From Apostichopus japonicus (lineage: Eukaryota > Echinodermata > Holothuroidea > Aspidochirotida > Stichopodidae): DNA of 64,000 nucleotides. Under the pieces are notes generated by a model. It was given only the letters and a program-made list of their open reading frames with translations, searched no databases and had not been told where the DNA came from. The position numbers and the translations under genes are program-made. The stretch spans positions 13,718,876-13,782,875 of the forward strand of contig NC_092567.1 of NCBI RefSeq assembly GCF_037975245.1, read 5' to 3'. Positions 12,131-61,319 of this stretch are shown one piece after another (the stretch's first letter is position 1; the number at the start of each line of letters is the position of its first letter).

Positions 12131-13636
12131 ACTATACTGACCGATGAGTACCCTATATACTGACCGATGAGTACCCTATATAATAACCGATGAGTACCCT
12201 ATATACTAACCGATGAGTACCCTATATACTAACCGATGAGTACCCTATATACTAACCGATGAGTACCCTATATATTAACCGATGAGTATACCCTATATAC
12301 TAACCGATGAGTACCCTATATAATAACCGATGTACCCTATATACTAACCGATGAGTACCCTATATAATAACCGATGAGTACCCTATATACTAACCGATGA
12401 GTACCCTATATACTAACCGATGAGTACCCTATATACTAACCGATGAGTACCCTATATATTAACCGATGAGTATACCCTATATACTAACCGATGAGTACCC
12501 TATATACTGACCGATGAGTACCCTATATAATAACCGATGAGTACCCTATATACTAACCGATGAGTACCCAATATACCAACCGATGAGTACCCTATATACT
12601 GACCGATGAGTATACCCTATATACTAACCGATGAGTACCCTATATACTGACCGATTATTACCCTATATACTAACCGATGAGTACCCTATATACTAACCGA
12701 TGAGTACCCTATATACTATCCGATGAGTACCCTATATACTAACCGATGAGTACCCTATATACTAACCGATGAGTACCCTATATACTAACCGATGAGTATA
12801 CCCTATATACTAACCAATGAGTACCCTATATACTAACCGATGAGTACCCTATATACTAACCGATGAGTACCCTATATACTAACCGATGAGTACCCTATAT
12901 ACTAACCGATGAGTACCCAATATACCAACCGATGAGTACCCTATATACTGACCGATTAGTACCCTATATACTGACCGATGAGTACCCAATATACTAACCG
13001 ATGAGTACCCTATATACTAACCGATGTACCCTATATACTAACCGATGAGTACCCTATATACTAACCGATGAGTACCCTATATACTGACCGATGAGTACCC
13101 TATATACTAACCGATGAGTACCCTATATACTAACCGATGAGTACCCTATATACTAACCGATGAGTACCCTATATATTAACCGATGAGTATACCCTATATA
13201 CTAACCGATGAGTACCCTATATACTGACCGATGAGTACCCTATATAATAACCGATGAGTACCCTATATACTAACCGATGAGTACCCTATATACTGACCGA
13301 TGAGTACCCTATATACTAACCGATGAGTATACCCTATATACTAACCGATGTGTACCCTATATACTAACCGATGAGTACCCTATATACTAACCGATGAGTA
13401 CCCTATATACTAACCGATGAGTACCCTATATACCAACCGATGAGTACCCTACATACCAACCGATGAGTACCCTATATACTAACCGATGAGTACCCTATAT
13501 ACTAACCGATGAGTACTCTATATACTAACCGATGAGTACCCTATATACTAACCGATGAGTACCCTATATACTGACCGATGAGTACCCTATATACTAACCG
13601 ATGAGTACCCTATATACTGACCGATGAGTACCCTAG
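12131..13636. repeat. 23-bp minisatellite
   Basis: About 65 tandem copies of a unit close to CCGATGAGTACCCTATATAC plus TAA, with variants (CTGACC, extra TA in GAGTATACCC, TATTAACC). Higher-order repeats are visible: groups of variants such as GAGTATACCC recur with similar neighbours. This implies multi-unit duplication. It is intergenic, about 3.4 kb beyond the SCUBE stop. Confidence 0.97.
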
Positions 13637-13929
13637 CCTACACCCATTGGCTGGGCTTGGATTACTAGGTGCATGTATTTTATCAAATAAAACTTATATG
13701 GGATTTGCAATTCTTAAATGGTTTTAAATAAGTCAACAGTCAATTCAACTACATAAAAACCAGCAAACGAAAAGGTTTTAGCGGTTCCGATGCTCAAACA
13801 TATTCATTCTGTTGTAAGTCATAAACGTGAATATTCATGAACTTGTGTACAGCAATGAGGGATTATTGACTAATGCAGTAAAATATGAAGGAAGGACCAT
13901 GAATCAGTTATTATGTTGACAAAGTCTTT

Positions 13930-14700
13930 TTAGTGACATAGCATAAAAACAGACGAATGCATTAATATTAATGAGGTCAAGTTTTGTATCTCATAGACAT
14001 GTTCTGTATCTATATACTTACATTGTATTATCCAACTGCATACGTATAAAGCTTGTCGTTGTGAACATATCATGTTTACAAGCTATCATGTTTACAAGCT
14101 GTTTTTGACAATTTTTCATTAAGCTCCAACCACCATGAATATTAATGAGGTGAACATTGTTGTTGAATGTACATGTATATATTATGTAGTTACATCAACA
14201 TACCGAGTATAAACTAAATCGGAGGCACGGTTGCAGCGAACTTGACATTTGAAAGTTTTATGTTAAGCCCTGCCCACTCATTATTATTCATAGGAAGGGA
14301 ACAAGAAACAATAACGCACATCTACTCATCGTAGGTCATCTACTAACCAAGTTTGACATTGATTCAACCTGTGTCTGTTAATATATCGTGTTTACCAGCT
14401 GTTCTTGAAGATTTCCAATTAAGCAACACCTACTCATGAATACTAATAAGGTAAACTTGTTGTTGCAAAGAACATGCACTTACTATGTAGTTACATCACA
14501 GTATGAACTCAAACGGACGTACGGTTAAAGAGATGTCGAAAAGTGACGAATTTTACTTTAAGCCCCGCCCACTCATTAATATGAACGGTAGCCCACCAAA
14601 ACAATAGGGATCATCTACTGACCCTGACCAACAGATATACTCAGTATGACATCACATTTTGCCTACTTGAGATACCGTGTTTACAAGCTAGGGAGTCACA
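13930..14700. repeat. Diverged dispersed/tandem repeat, about 2-3 partial copies
   Basis: Blocks recur in the same order: CATGAATA(T/C)TAAT with AAGGTAAAC/GAGGTGAAC, TATGTAGTTACATCA, AAGCCC(T/C)GCCCACTCATTA, and GTGTTTAC(A/C)AGCT. The copies are about 300 bases apart and diverged, typical of old dispersed repeats in marine invertebrate genomes (recollection). Confidence 0.55.
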
Positions 14701-16812
14701 TACACACTCGCGCACACACCAATGCCAACATGCAAAGCATCGGAACAAAGAATTGTTTATTTAAGGAGTACAACTCTCTGTAAGTAAATATAATAGTTAT
14801 ATATCATAAGAACAGTTATATATATATATATAATAAGAACTTAATGTCATTAATGTACCTTCACAAAATGAAACGATTTGAAAGCATCTGGAATTCAAAT
14901 CATCAAAAAGTAAATGGTAAACTCTGTTGCTGCTGATTTTGCTGGAGATTATTCAAACCAGAAACACTTGTGGTCAGTTTTTCATAACTTGTGGCAACTT
15001 TTGTGAACCATCTTTGTGATATTAATAATATATTAGAATAGCATTTCGAGATAGATAATGCCCATTGTTTGCATTCGTTGGTAGGACGGAAGGAAATTTG
15101 CATCAACTTGATAATGATTGTGTTCCAATACAGTACTATTATGACACGCTCTGTATCGGTCTGTTCACATTCTCAAATGTTAGGTTGTAAATGTTAGAAA
15201 TTATAGGGAACATATATAAACAAATGAAGATAATATTCTTAACATCAAAAAGGAAAGTGGCAATTCATATTAGACACAGAAAGCCTACTGGACAAAAATT
15301 GTTCCATTCTTAACTAAAATATAATTAATTTACATTGATTCTTAACAACGTATACCAAACTCAAGCTGAAATTAGAAGTAAGAGTGCACGTAACACCAGT
15401 AACACCGTTTCAGTCCCACATTGGCCTATTGGAATACAATATGTGGTTTTAAGTACGATATTCCAATATGTACTATCTACTGACTACTTACATTCCACAG
15501 AATAAATAAACTGGTTGTCTAAAAATGGAATGAAATTTTGATAAATAGCTAAACAATCTTTTCAAGCTTATACTCTCATAACCTTTTTTGCTTGAATTGT
15601 TTTTTTTTTAAATTTCTTTTGACATTTTATCTAAAATGAAAATAAATGAAAGTAAATAATTAAACAGTTAGTTTAGGAATGTTATATTGTAAATTCAATA
15701 ATTATTACCATGAGCTTATCAACTGTTCAATATATGCTAATATAAATGCATTTGGAATTATATTATCAATTCCACGGTCACCCCTGGCAACTCACATTAA
15801 TCACATAATACAATATAGACAAAAGTTAAAATGCATAACAATAAAATATTTATTTTCAAAGGCAATGGAAAGTAAAAAGACAAAAAAACCTGCCCAATGA
15901 TATCATTAAGCTGCAATAAAAAGAGGAGAGAAGCACACAGAAAGGGACATAAAAAATAAAATTAATAAAAATAAGTAAGCAGTTTGACTGCCATTCTGAA
16001 TACTGAATACTGTTTAATGAATGTACTTTCGTTCCATACAAACTGGCTTAATATCATGTGTTTCACATAGCTCTGGAAATGAAAAAAAGGTAAAAATTAA
16101 AAATTCCATTTGATGCCCGAGCAGGCAACCCAACGAAACGGTACAAATTCGATACTTCGGTCTAGTACATATTGATAAGTTCTCTATATTTAATGAATCA
16201 CTAGATGAAAAAATGTTAAAATTCCACTTGAAGCTCCGAGCAGGCAGTCCTATTCAAAACCCCCTTTGTCTAATTCATACTAAACGCTTCCCATTTGTAT
16301 ACGTTATTAAAGGAGATTAATTATGTTATTTCATATTCTTATATTCTTGTTTTGTATAGAAAGCTTGGAAGTGATCTAACTTACCAATAACACAAAGTAT
16401 CGGGTAGAACCTCCGGATGAACACAAAACCATGAGATACCATACACTATGCATGTAGAATACTTGTATATACATTACTATGCATGTAGAATACTTGTACA
16501 TAAATTACATTTGGAACTTGCAGGCATAGTGAATTTGCGACACAGTATTCTGTCTCAGCTACAAACAGGTCTATTACATTCGTCAAAGTTATGTAGGAAT
16601 ACAGACAGATCATCGCTCTCATGTTTCGAAATGTTAACATGATAAAACTTTATCATGCCAGTCACTATAGGAATGAAAACGTTTACTCACACTCTATAGG
16701 AATTCTCATCTGTCATACTTAGTGTTAAGTAATCCATTGAATCCGGTTTGGTCTGTGTCCAAAAACTAATAATTGAAACATTTAAACCACCACTATAAAT
16801 TTATACGGCATA
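14701..16812. other. SCUBE 3' flank, no recognised gene
   Basis: AT-rich. Short direct repeats occur (for example GCATGTAGAATACTTGTA twice near 16450-16500, and GAGCAGGCA blocks near 16118 and 16238), but no coding or structured element. Part may be SCUBE 3' UTR. Confidence 0.4.
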
Positions 16813-16818
16813 TTTATT
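16813..16818 (-). promoter_or_regulatory. Candidate polyadenylation signal downstream of SCUBE stop
   Basis: AATAAA on the minus strand about 220 bases after the stop codon; another AATAAA overlaps the stop codon itself. Either could end the transcript. The sequence is AT-rich, so such hexamers are common by chance. Confidence 0.25.
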
Positions 16819-17038
16819 GTAATACACCCCCCCCCCTCCCCGCCCGCCCTCCAATTATAATACTCAAGAAGGTGGATAAGTCACGGTTAAACATGAACAA
16901 GACAACAACGCCTAAACCAGAGAGACGTCTTCAAGCTGCTGTTATATATATATATATATATGGAAGGCGAATGATTTGAACATTGAAGACCTCAGCAAAA
17001 CATCGGTAGGCTCACACTGATTGCAGCAAAGCAACTGT

Positions 17039-52826
<35,788 letters not shown>

Positions 52827-55758
52827 CTGCAGCAGTGGGAGAGAAATGAAGGAGAAGCGGTGGCGGTTGAAAAGCGATGAGGCATGCAAGGGTTAAAGGT
52901 CAATGAAGGCAAACTTAACAATGCATATAGTCACTATATCAAAGAAAACATCAACATAAGTGCACGTGAACTTGTAAGCAGCTACATGTGTGTATTCGAA
53001 GCTCAACCGTAGAATGTGTACTGTGCATTAACACACTATGAAACTATACTTGCATCATATCACACATGCTCACATGAATGGTCAGTGAATAGCTTATGTC
53101 ATCTCTGAGCATGCAACAAAGTAGTTCTCTCTTGCAACAACATTACCCACCCCTGTAAACTCCCTACTAACCCCTGTTAAGCCCGTCACCGCTTATTTAC
53201 TCGACTTTATACATCAACTTGCACTAAGTTTGGTTTGACGGAAAGTCATTCTATGATCTTGCACTATAGAGTACAACCCCGGGTACATATACGAGTCAAT
53301 AAGAAGCCCTGGACTTAAGGTCTGTTTTCTCAGGTTTAAGATAGCAGGCTGCCTGTTCACCCTATAGAACGCCGCAATATTTAAAGAAACAGTGTGCAAT
53401 TAGATACCATTATACGTGTTGAAATCGATTATTATGGATGTTATCTGAGACTGACCGTCATCACTATGCAGGTGTGTAGCCTGGCTGTAATTGACATTAT
53501 TACAAGACTGCTCGGTAATTTAGAACATTTCCGATTAACTTTCTTCATGTGAATATAAAGTGTCTGGGCGACAAACTTAGAATAGAATTAAACCAAGCCA
53601 TACTAATGAATTAATCTTAATTTAGTGAAGGATTCTCCGGCACTTTTCCCTGCAGTTTGATTAATTGCAATCACTCGATAGATTGGAGTATTGCCGAAAC
53701 AATGAAATATCATAAACAGCTGGTTTGAAAGAGAGTGGTATTTCTTTGTCTGTATGAAAGTGGTCACCCAAAAGAAAGCAGCATCTAAGTATCCACTACC
53801 AAGCATAACCCACATCTTCATAGATCCAATTAATAAAACTCATACGCGTATACGGAATTGGTTCATCATTCCAATGTTGTTTTAAAGTAAAAACTCTCTT
53901 TAAAGTAAGCTTCTTTATTTCATTTTCATTTCATTTTTCTTTACAAGGTCCCAAAGTACTTGCTTTGAACATATTCTTTCGGGTAGAATGGGTTTATATT
54001 TCTCAACAGCATTTACACTGCGTCGTCACTCGAGTAAAAACAAAGATGACGTGACGACAGACATCCTTTCGGTCGATTTCGTTTACAAGGAATAATGTTC
54101 CTTATATTTGAATATATTACCCTAAACTAAAATAAAGCTCATGCGGAAGAGAGTTAAGGAATGAAATATTGGGGTGGGTTTTCCACCTAGTAGTGTAGAA
54201 TATTTCTATATTCTATAAGTGTCACACCGTCTGCCTACGGGATATCCCCTTTAAAAAGCAGCTCGTTATTGTTGCTATAAAACCAACCACATATACTCTG
54301 CATTAAACTTTATAAAATGAAGACGCTCTCTTGGATCTTTCTAACAAATTGACTGTTGATCGACGAGCAATTTTGTTTTTGTCTGCCACTCGATATTTAA
54401 ACAATGTTTCAAAAACATTTATTACATTGATATATTGCTTTAATTACTTTCTAATAATTCCTTGTAGAGGAGCTAATAAACTGAATTCTCATCATATCGT
54501 ATCATAAAAGGATATCATAACAAATTCATCCCAAATCACTGCTTCGACCTTTTTTTCGGTAGAGTTTTTATTTTAATTTTAATGTTCTTCTCGTGATATC
54601 GTAATGCACCTTTAACTGCGTAGTTTTCATAAGAAGCAAACAACAAAATTGTCGCGAACCTTGAAACAAACTCTGATAAATTTAGAGGTAGACTTAAATT
54701 TCCAGGCACGAAAGTTTGCCCATCGAGAAGCAAGGGGGTTTTCGTGCTGTTATGAAGTGAACTGCTTTGAAGTTTACCTCTCAACACTGCCAGTATCTGT
54801 GAAATCATTTACTTTGCCTGCGGTGTCCCTTAACGTCTATCATGTTCAATTATAATCAAGCTTTTGTCAGGGATGGTTTTCGTCTAAAAGAGGAAACATT
54901 CACAAACTTGAGGAATGCGGTGAATTTATCGAGTACCTCTATCTCTCTTTCGTAAAAGGAGAGAGTTTTTATTTAATTAAGGGAGAAAGAGTGTAAATTT
55001 CCCTTTTGATAAATTTGGGAAGTAAACCTGCTTGTTTACACATCGCTTGCCAGGTGCGTTATGATACCGTATAGCCCCTCGATGTTCGATGTGATTATCG
55101 TCATTGTTGAAAGTTAATGAAATACATTTAAGAGGTAACATTCCCTCATTCATTAATAAACAAAACGTGTTACATTCTGGACATTTTACGAAATCTTTGC
55201 AAACATTAAACCTTTTACCAATTCAATAAGAGTACAAAGATTGAAATATCCTTGAAGTTACGGTAGTTCTAACATTTTTCTTTTTAGTCTTCAATCCGAC
55301 AACAGGAATGCCGTGGTTCTGCTATTTCCTGTACCAATCTCATACCCCCAAAGTGTTGATTATTACTATAGGACAACTATGTGCGTTTAGGGTAATACCG
55401 GCATACAGACCAATACGGCCCAACCTATCACCGATTTGGGATCCTGGTAAAAGCAACTAAAGAACCTAGGAGGATACCTTGAGTTACTAATTCATTTTGA
55501 TATGTTGTTTAACCTTATATATCTCTTCTATCAGCGCAGATTGCATTTCACTATTAGCTTTGGACAAATATTCCTTAAACATCTGCTCCTAACCAATTTA
55601 GATCTCTGTACTAATTTGATAACATTCATCAGATTCAACACAAACTTCAATTGGAAGAGAGACTTTTATTTTCTCAAGAAAGATGTTTACAGTGCATTGC
55701 AAATTTCCACGTGATGTCGAATCTCACAGCTAGTGTTCTTTTTTGTCCATATGTACTA
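52827..55758. other. Upstream of EGF1: intron 1 or 5' flank
   Basis: No signal-peptide exon recognised: no minus-strand frame here has a start codon, hydrophobic core and phase-1 donor together. AT-rich with no arrays. Confidence 0.45.
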
Positions 55759-55766
55759 GGTAGAAC

Positions 55767-56583
55767 CATGGGCGGCGATCCGTACTCTAGAGTACTATCT
55801 AAGCGTAGCGCCACCATCGGTTGGCGCGAAGCGTACAAGAAAATTTTGGGATTTACAAACCCTCCAGATGGCCGGAAACGGCACTTCCCGAGGTTTCCAA
55901 GCGGCATATACCCAACTTTAAAATAGGGATATCATGTCCGAAATATCTCATAATCAGGATCCAAAATACTTTTTTTTTTAAATTTCGGGTGTTATTTTGG
56001 GAAAATTGCCCCTGTCAATCTTGTTTCAGGCGCTACGTTAGAATGTTCGAGAGCTCTTTTATATTATTCGATGAAGAAAATGGCCTCATGCAGGCCATTA
56101 TATGCCTATACACATGCAATACACAATTACACATAGTTACATTCCTAGGTACCGATTGCTAAGGCATCCGGGTGAAACGTGTATGAAGCATTACCCTGGT
56201 AACATGAGATTCTGAGCTGATCGAGGGAACATGTACGTGTGTAGGCCTACTATAGGGCCTATATGAATACTATGAGGGTGCATATATGTACTATATCAAT
56301 ACCGTGGGCGCAATAATACATTTGTTGTTATAGGGCCAATGAAGCCTACAGTCAACTATTCTTGCTTTATAAAGACGGTTTATTTGAAAAGATCGCACTG
56401 CGTTTATTGTAGGCGAGAAATGAAGCTAAAAAAGAGCCGTACATTCACGATGATGCATAAATGTAGGCATGAAAAAATTCTTATCCCTGGCATTTGGTGG
56501 GGGGATATGGTGTATTACATCCCCTCCACCCATTTTCATGGGGGATATATCCCCCCTCCCCCCCCCCAGGATTGCCGCCCATG
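55767..56583. mobile_element. Non-autonomous hAT-type element, 817 bp
   Basis: Left end CATGGGCGGCGATCC and right end GGATTGCCGCCCATG are inverted repeats with one mismatch. Flanks GGTAGAAC (55759-55766) and GGTAGAAT (56584-56591) are an 8-bp duplication with one change. The left interior (55795-55900) carries the AGCGCCACCATCGGTTGGCG / GCGTACAAGAAAATTTTGG module shared with 522 and 61803. No transposase. Confidence 0.85.
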
Positions 56584-56591
56584 GGTAGAAT

Positions 56592-59500
56592 GAACATGGT
56601 TTGGTTGAGTTATATGATAGGATTAACATGAACAGTTAGGTCTCCACTGGGGAGCCACGTTATCGTTAAATTAGCCTTTACTAAGCATTTCAGATCTTTC
56701 ATATTTATTAAAGCTGAATATGATGAAAGAGCTATAAAAGCATAACTTATTTCTTCTTTTTTATAGCTGGATTATGACGTAGGCCACTTAAAGAATAATA
56801 TGCTGCCTAACATCATCTTTCAACGGAGACTTAAGTTCTTCGTTTTTTTTTATCACACTGAAATCCGATAAAGAAAATGCTAAATAAGATTTGCCACGAC
56901 ATGGAAGAATTTTCAGACATTGACTTCGAACGATATTAAAGCAAATCAAATGAATGCTGAAGGTGACATCTTTACGGTCGTGCAGCAAGGCAAATAGATA
57001 TTGACAATTTGCGGTGATCTTAGATACGGATGGCCGCTGAGTCGTGGTCAAGACGGTTTCAAGAAAAGCCGAACACCCATAGGGGTATTTAAATTGACTC
57101 TATTTTAACGGATTTAGAATTTTCTGACACTTATGATGTGCGTGAAATGGCCTTTCCACGGGCGGAGGTTATTTTTGGGTTTTATGAACGGCTGATACGG
57201 CGTATTCATTCCATCGTAGTACTTCGATAGGAGACTATTCTATGACGTTTCTTGCAGTATGAAACATGGAATGCTACAACCTTGGTATACTGAAATACTA
57301 TATGCAAATTGCAAGAGAATCGACTATTCTTGCAGACTTGACAGAAGGAAAATGAAAATATTATCCCTGAATTGGAGCATATGACAAACATCTGAATCTT
57401 ACATGTCAGTACTAAGACATTGGACGTAATGCAGTTAAAGCAAACATGGCTACTGTCTGAAGGGAGTCATATTTATGACTGTACCTTTACAGACAGTCTG
57501 ACCAATGGATCATCAGTTACTATGGATGACATACAACTAAAAGTTTGTGTCATAAATGTATATTCTGAAACAAAAATTGTCTCTGCCGTTTTAACAAGAA
57601 GATCAAGATCTTTTGAATTGCTATGATTTGATAATTACCTGTTTCATATAATGAAATTCCAAGCTTTTTTCAATAACCTCATCGGTTAAAAGTGATTAAA
57701 CTAACACTTTATCCGACATTAGATGTGTGTGCTGATTGATATACAGACTGATACGTATATACCATTTACAAAACTTATTTAAAGACACACGGAGAACAAG
57801 CCTTCTTGCAGAGGTAATCCTGTGTGATATTTTAACTATTTATGAACTTGGCCCAGCTGACTACTGGTAGTTTAATATAAATATGTGTTACAACATCAAC
57901 AATACATGTGTGAAAATCATAAACGGCGTCATCTAAAATCTACCTTACTCCCCCTCTCCAGGACGCTATATATGAGCCTCAAACCGTCAGGAAGTATTAA
58001 CATTGTTACTTGAACCTGCTTTCGGAAGTGTTATCACTCAATCACTCGCCGCAGGGTAAAAATGGCAATTCTAAGAGGGTAACCCTGGGGTGCCAGAGAA
58101 ACATGAGGTAAATTCTCGCCAAAACGACCACTTCTGCAGTGATGTACTAATTGCAGAAGATTGACGCTGTCAGAACAACTTAGGGCGATATGTGCTGCAC
58201 ACATACCGTTTATTTTGATGTTTCCGTCACATTGCAGACAGTATTCTTAGAAAGTACTTCTATAGAGATGTCTTTCAAATAAATACCCTATACCAGAATC
58301 CGAGGGGTCATACCACTCCCCAAAACAACCATAAACCCCTGCACGTCCTGTGTACCAATGAGAGGTTTACTAGCAAACACAGGTTTACGTGGTTGGTATT
58401 TATATTTAGTTTAGATTTAACATTATATACTCTAAGTTTCATAATCAGCATGTTCAAGAGTATAGCAGGCTCTGACACTTAAATACGTTTTGGTACTATA
58501 AAACAAATCACTCCTAACCCTTAGCAAGGAAAACTAGCGAGGGTTCACTGTGCTGATAATACACCCTTATTAGTTCAAGTCATTGATCCAGTCCAAACCC
58601 GTCAACATTTTGACTGTGATGTCATGATGAGGGTTTTCTAGTCACAAATATCGCCATTCTAATTAAAAGGACAGATACTGCATTGGATCATGGATGTTAG
58701 CCACTTTTCCCAGGAGTAGTTCAGTAGATAATGCAAGATAACTGGTAATGTTATGTAAATTTGTTTATAAATAAAACTCATCTTCTAGCTTCATGTTGAT
58801 TGGATTAATACTTGCGATAGCCTTCAGGCCAGTTATTATTAAAAAAAAAGTTTTATAAAAGGAGTAATCGATAAACATAAGGCGTAAACGAGACCCAATT
58901 ACATGCGGAAATACAGAAGCAAATAGAATTAGTGCGTGGTATCATCCACAGCAGTGGGTCTGCCCCTCTACCCCGTCCAAATTGAAAATACTGAGCCAAA
59001 CAGATAACTTAAATTCTTTAAAAAGCTTAATATCTTGAAATAGCTAGACCAGCAAATGACATACATCAAAGACAACTCTACACAGTATTTAGCGAAAAAA
59101 AAAAGATTTCAAGATATCACTCAAAATGAAATCGTTGCACGTCTAATTACACAAAGCAAATCTCATTTGTTGATATTTCATTGTCAGTCAAGAGTTTAAG
59201 AAATCTTCTCATTTGTTTGATCTTTAAATGGCAGGGTTTGATTTTCCAATAAAATTGATGAGCACAGCATGGAAACATCAATAGACAAAAGAGGAACCAT
59301 TGCACAATTAGAAAAGAATTTACTCACAAAACTCTTTACCCTCCGAAGATTACTGAAGAAGAACCTAGCGACAAAGGTTAGGACCTCATGTTGTGCCGCA
59401 CTACACAGTCTTTTACTAAACAAACACGAGTAAGAACTACAAGGGTCTTCGGAATCAGACATTTTGAGATGAAAAGATGCCGAAAGTAAACCAGATTTTA

Positions 59501-61319
59501 TCCAAGAAGCCAAGAACCTTTAGGCGCATGTTCCATACGTGAATGGAATAGTTTCTAACACGGCAGGACGTACGTAAATAGGTATGGGAATTATTTCTTA
59601 GATGATTTCACACGTAACTCAAACCGGAACACGATGGAGCAGCCTTGTCTCCCGGTCCTACGAGGAAACATTATTTTATCACGTGAACAAATTTATACAT
59701 CTTTCCAATTCCGTAGACCCCTCAGCTACGATATGAATATAATTGACTATCGTCTTAAAACTCAAACAACCCATCTTTATGAGCCATAACCAATTCAACC
59801 AAGTTGCTCATCAATTTTAATTTTCCTTTCACAATGTTGCTTCTACATTCAATTTAATCATGCAGATATTTCTAGTATTAGCTTTCGTAAATGCATACAA
59901 GTTTCAGCTCAACCTCCCATTCCCACCCCCAAAACAACAGGTATAACTAGTTGAGCTCATGAAGGGGGGGGGGGGGGGGGTTGAGCTAAGGATGGAACAG
60001 GCACTGGACACGTGCTTTTGAGAGGCCCTTGGAAACTAGAGCCGTAGATATATATCCATACGGCTCTGTTGGGAACATGAAGCAACTGCACATTTGCTCC
60101 ACAGACTTTATGTACCAACCACATAGCGAGTTAGTGATACGTTGTAATGGTGGCATCGGTTGAGAATCGGACAATTCCCCAATTAATCAGTCCCCACTTT
60201 GTAGGTACGTGTTACCCTGCATATCTGAGACGAACACTTCATAACCTCTTCTACCACTTACAAATGTTTAGTAGATTTTGTTGGTGTTACATACTCGAGC
60301 AAACCGAACCCGTTATTTTCCTATGCGGCCAGAGTTAACTCTTTCATAACCATTTCGAAGCCACTTGCTTAGGCATCAGTTGCTGCTTCTTGTTGTCTGT
60401 CATGAATACTATTTCTTCTATCAGATAAAACTACTCGGCACATCACTTTAAAACACACAGAACACACACACACACACAATGAACAGGAAACAGAAGGAAA
60501 CCGTGTACGAATCGTTCCGTCTCATTAATTTGGTACACAGATGTCACATTTCAATTAGACAGGGAATCTTATGTTCAAACTGCATAAGCTTGTGTCAAAC
60601 AGGTTTCTTCTTTTAAATTCAAGTATTTGTTCCTGTAGTTATATATATTTTTTTCTAAATAGCTAATAGTATAAATCAATGTATTTTGTCGACTGATTTA
60701 ACATTTGTAATAGTTTCTTCCTTCGGCTATACATGTGTTTGTACAGCTGATGGTATAGCGCAACTGGGTCATACATGACATCATATTGGTGTAAACAACC
60801 TGTTACCGTCTCAAATCGTCCACAACTAACACGTGTTATTAATAACCTACGCACAATGTATCAACTTATCCAAATTAGCATATACGTGTGTTAGAGAATA
60901 AATGCAACTTGATCATAGGAAACATTCCAGCTTGAGTTTATTACGATAAACTTACATTTCTTTAATACAAGAGAAACAATCCACGCTTAATTTTGCAATA
61001 CTTTGTCGTTTAAATTTATCATGTAAGTGACACCAATGTGGCAACATATGAAGCAGGGGATGAAAACTAGGAGCTCAAATTAATACAAGTTGACAACATA
61101 TTCGAATTGACAACCGCTGTCTACATGCTATTATCTCGGACAACTTTGTCAGGATAATACATTGTCTGTCCGGACTGATGGGGTCCTTATTACTGCTCTA
61201 CGTGATAAACCAAATCGTAACGAGGGATACAGTGAATTAAGCAGTCTGGTTACATTACTACCATAGGACCCTATGCCACAAAAGTGTCTATCATTGTGTT
61301 AATGACACAATGGGAAAAG
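56592..61319. other. Intron 1 or 5' flank, no recognised feature
   Basis: A poly-G run at 59966-59980 and AC repeats near 60460 aside, nothing is supported. The 59196-59513 minus frame (containing MSDSEDPCSSYSCLF) has no recognisable domain. Confidence 0.45.

Noticed and set aside
12131-13636. CRISPR array
   Set aside because: Units are contiguous 23-bp repeats without unique spacers, in a eukaryotic genome.
59196-59513. 105-codon minus frame (MSDSEDPCSSYSC...) as a gene or SCUBE first exon
   Set aside because: No signal-peptide-like hydrophobic core directly after the start, no phase-1 donor match and no recognisable family.
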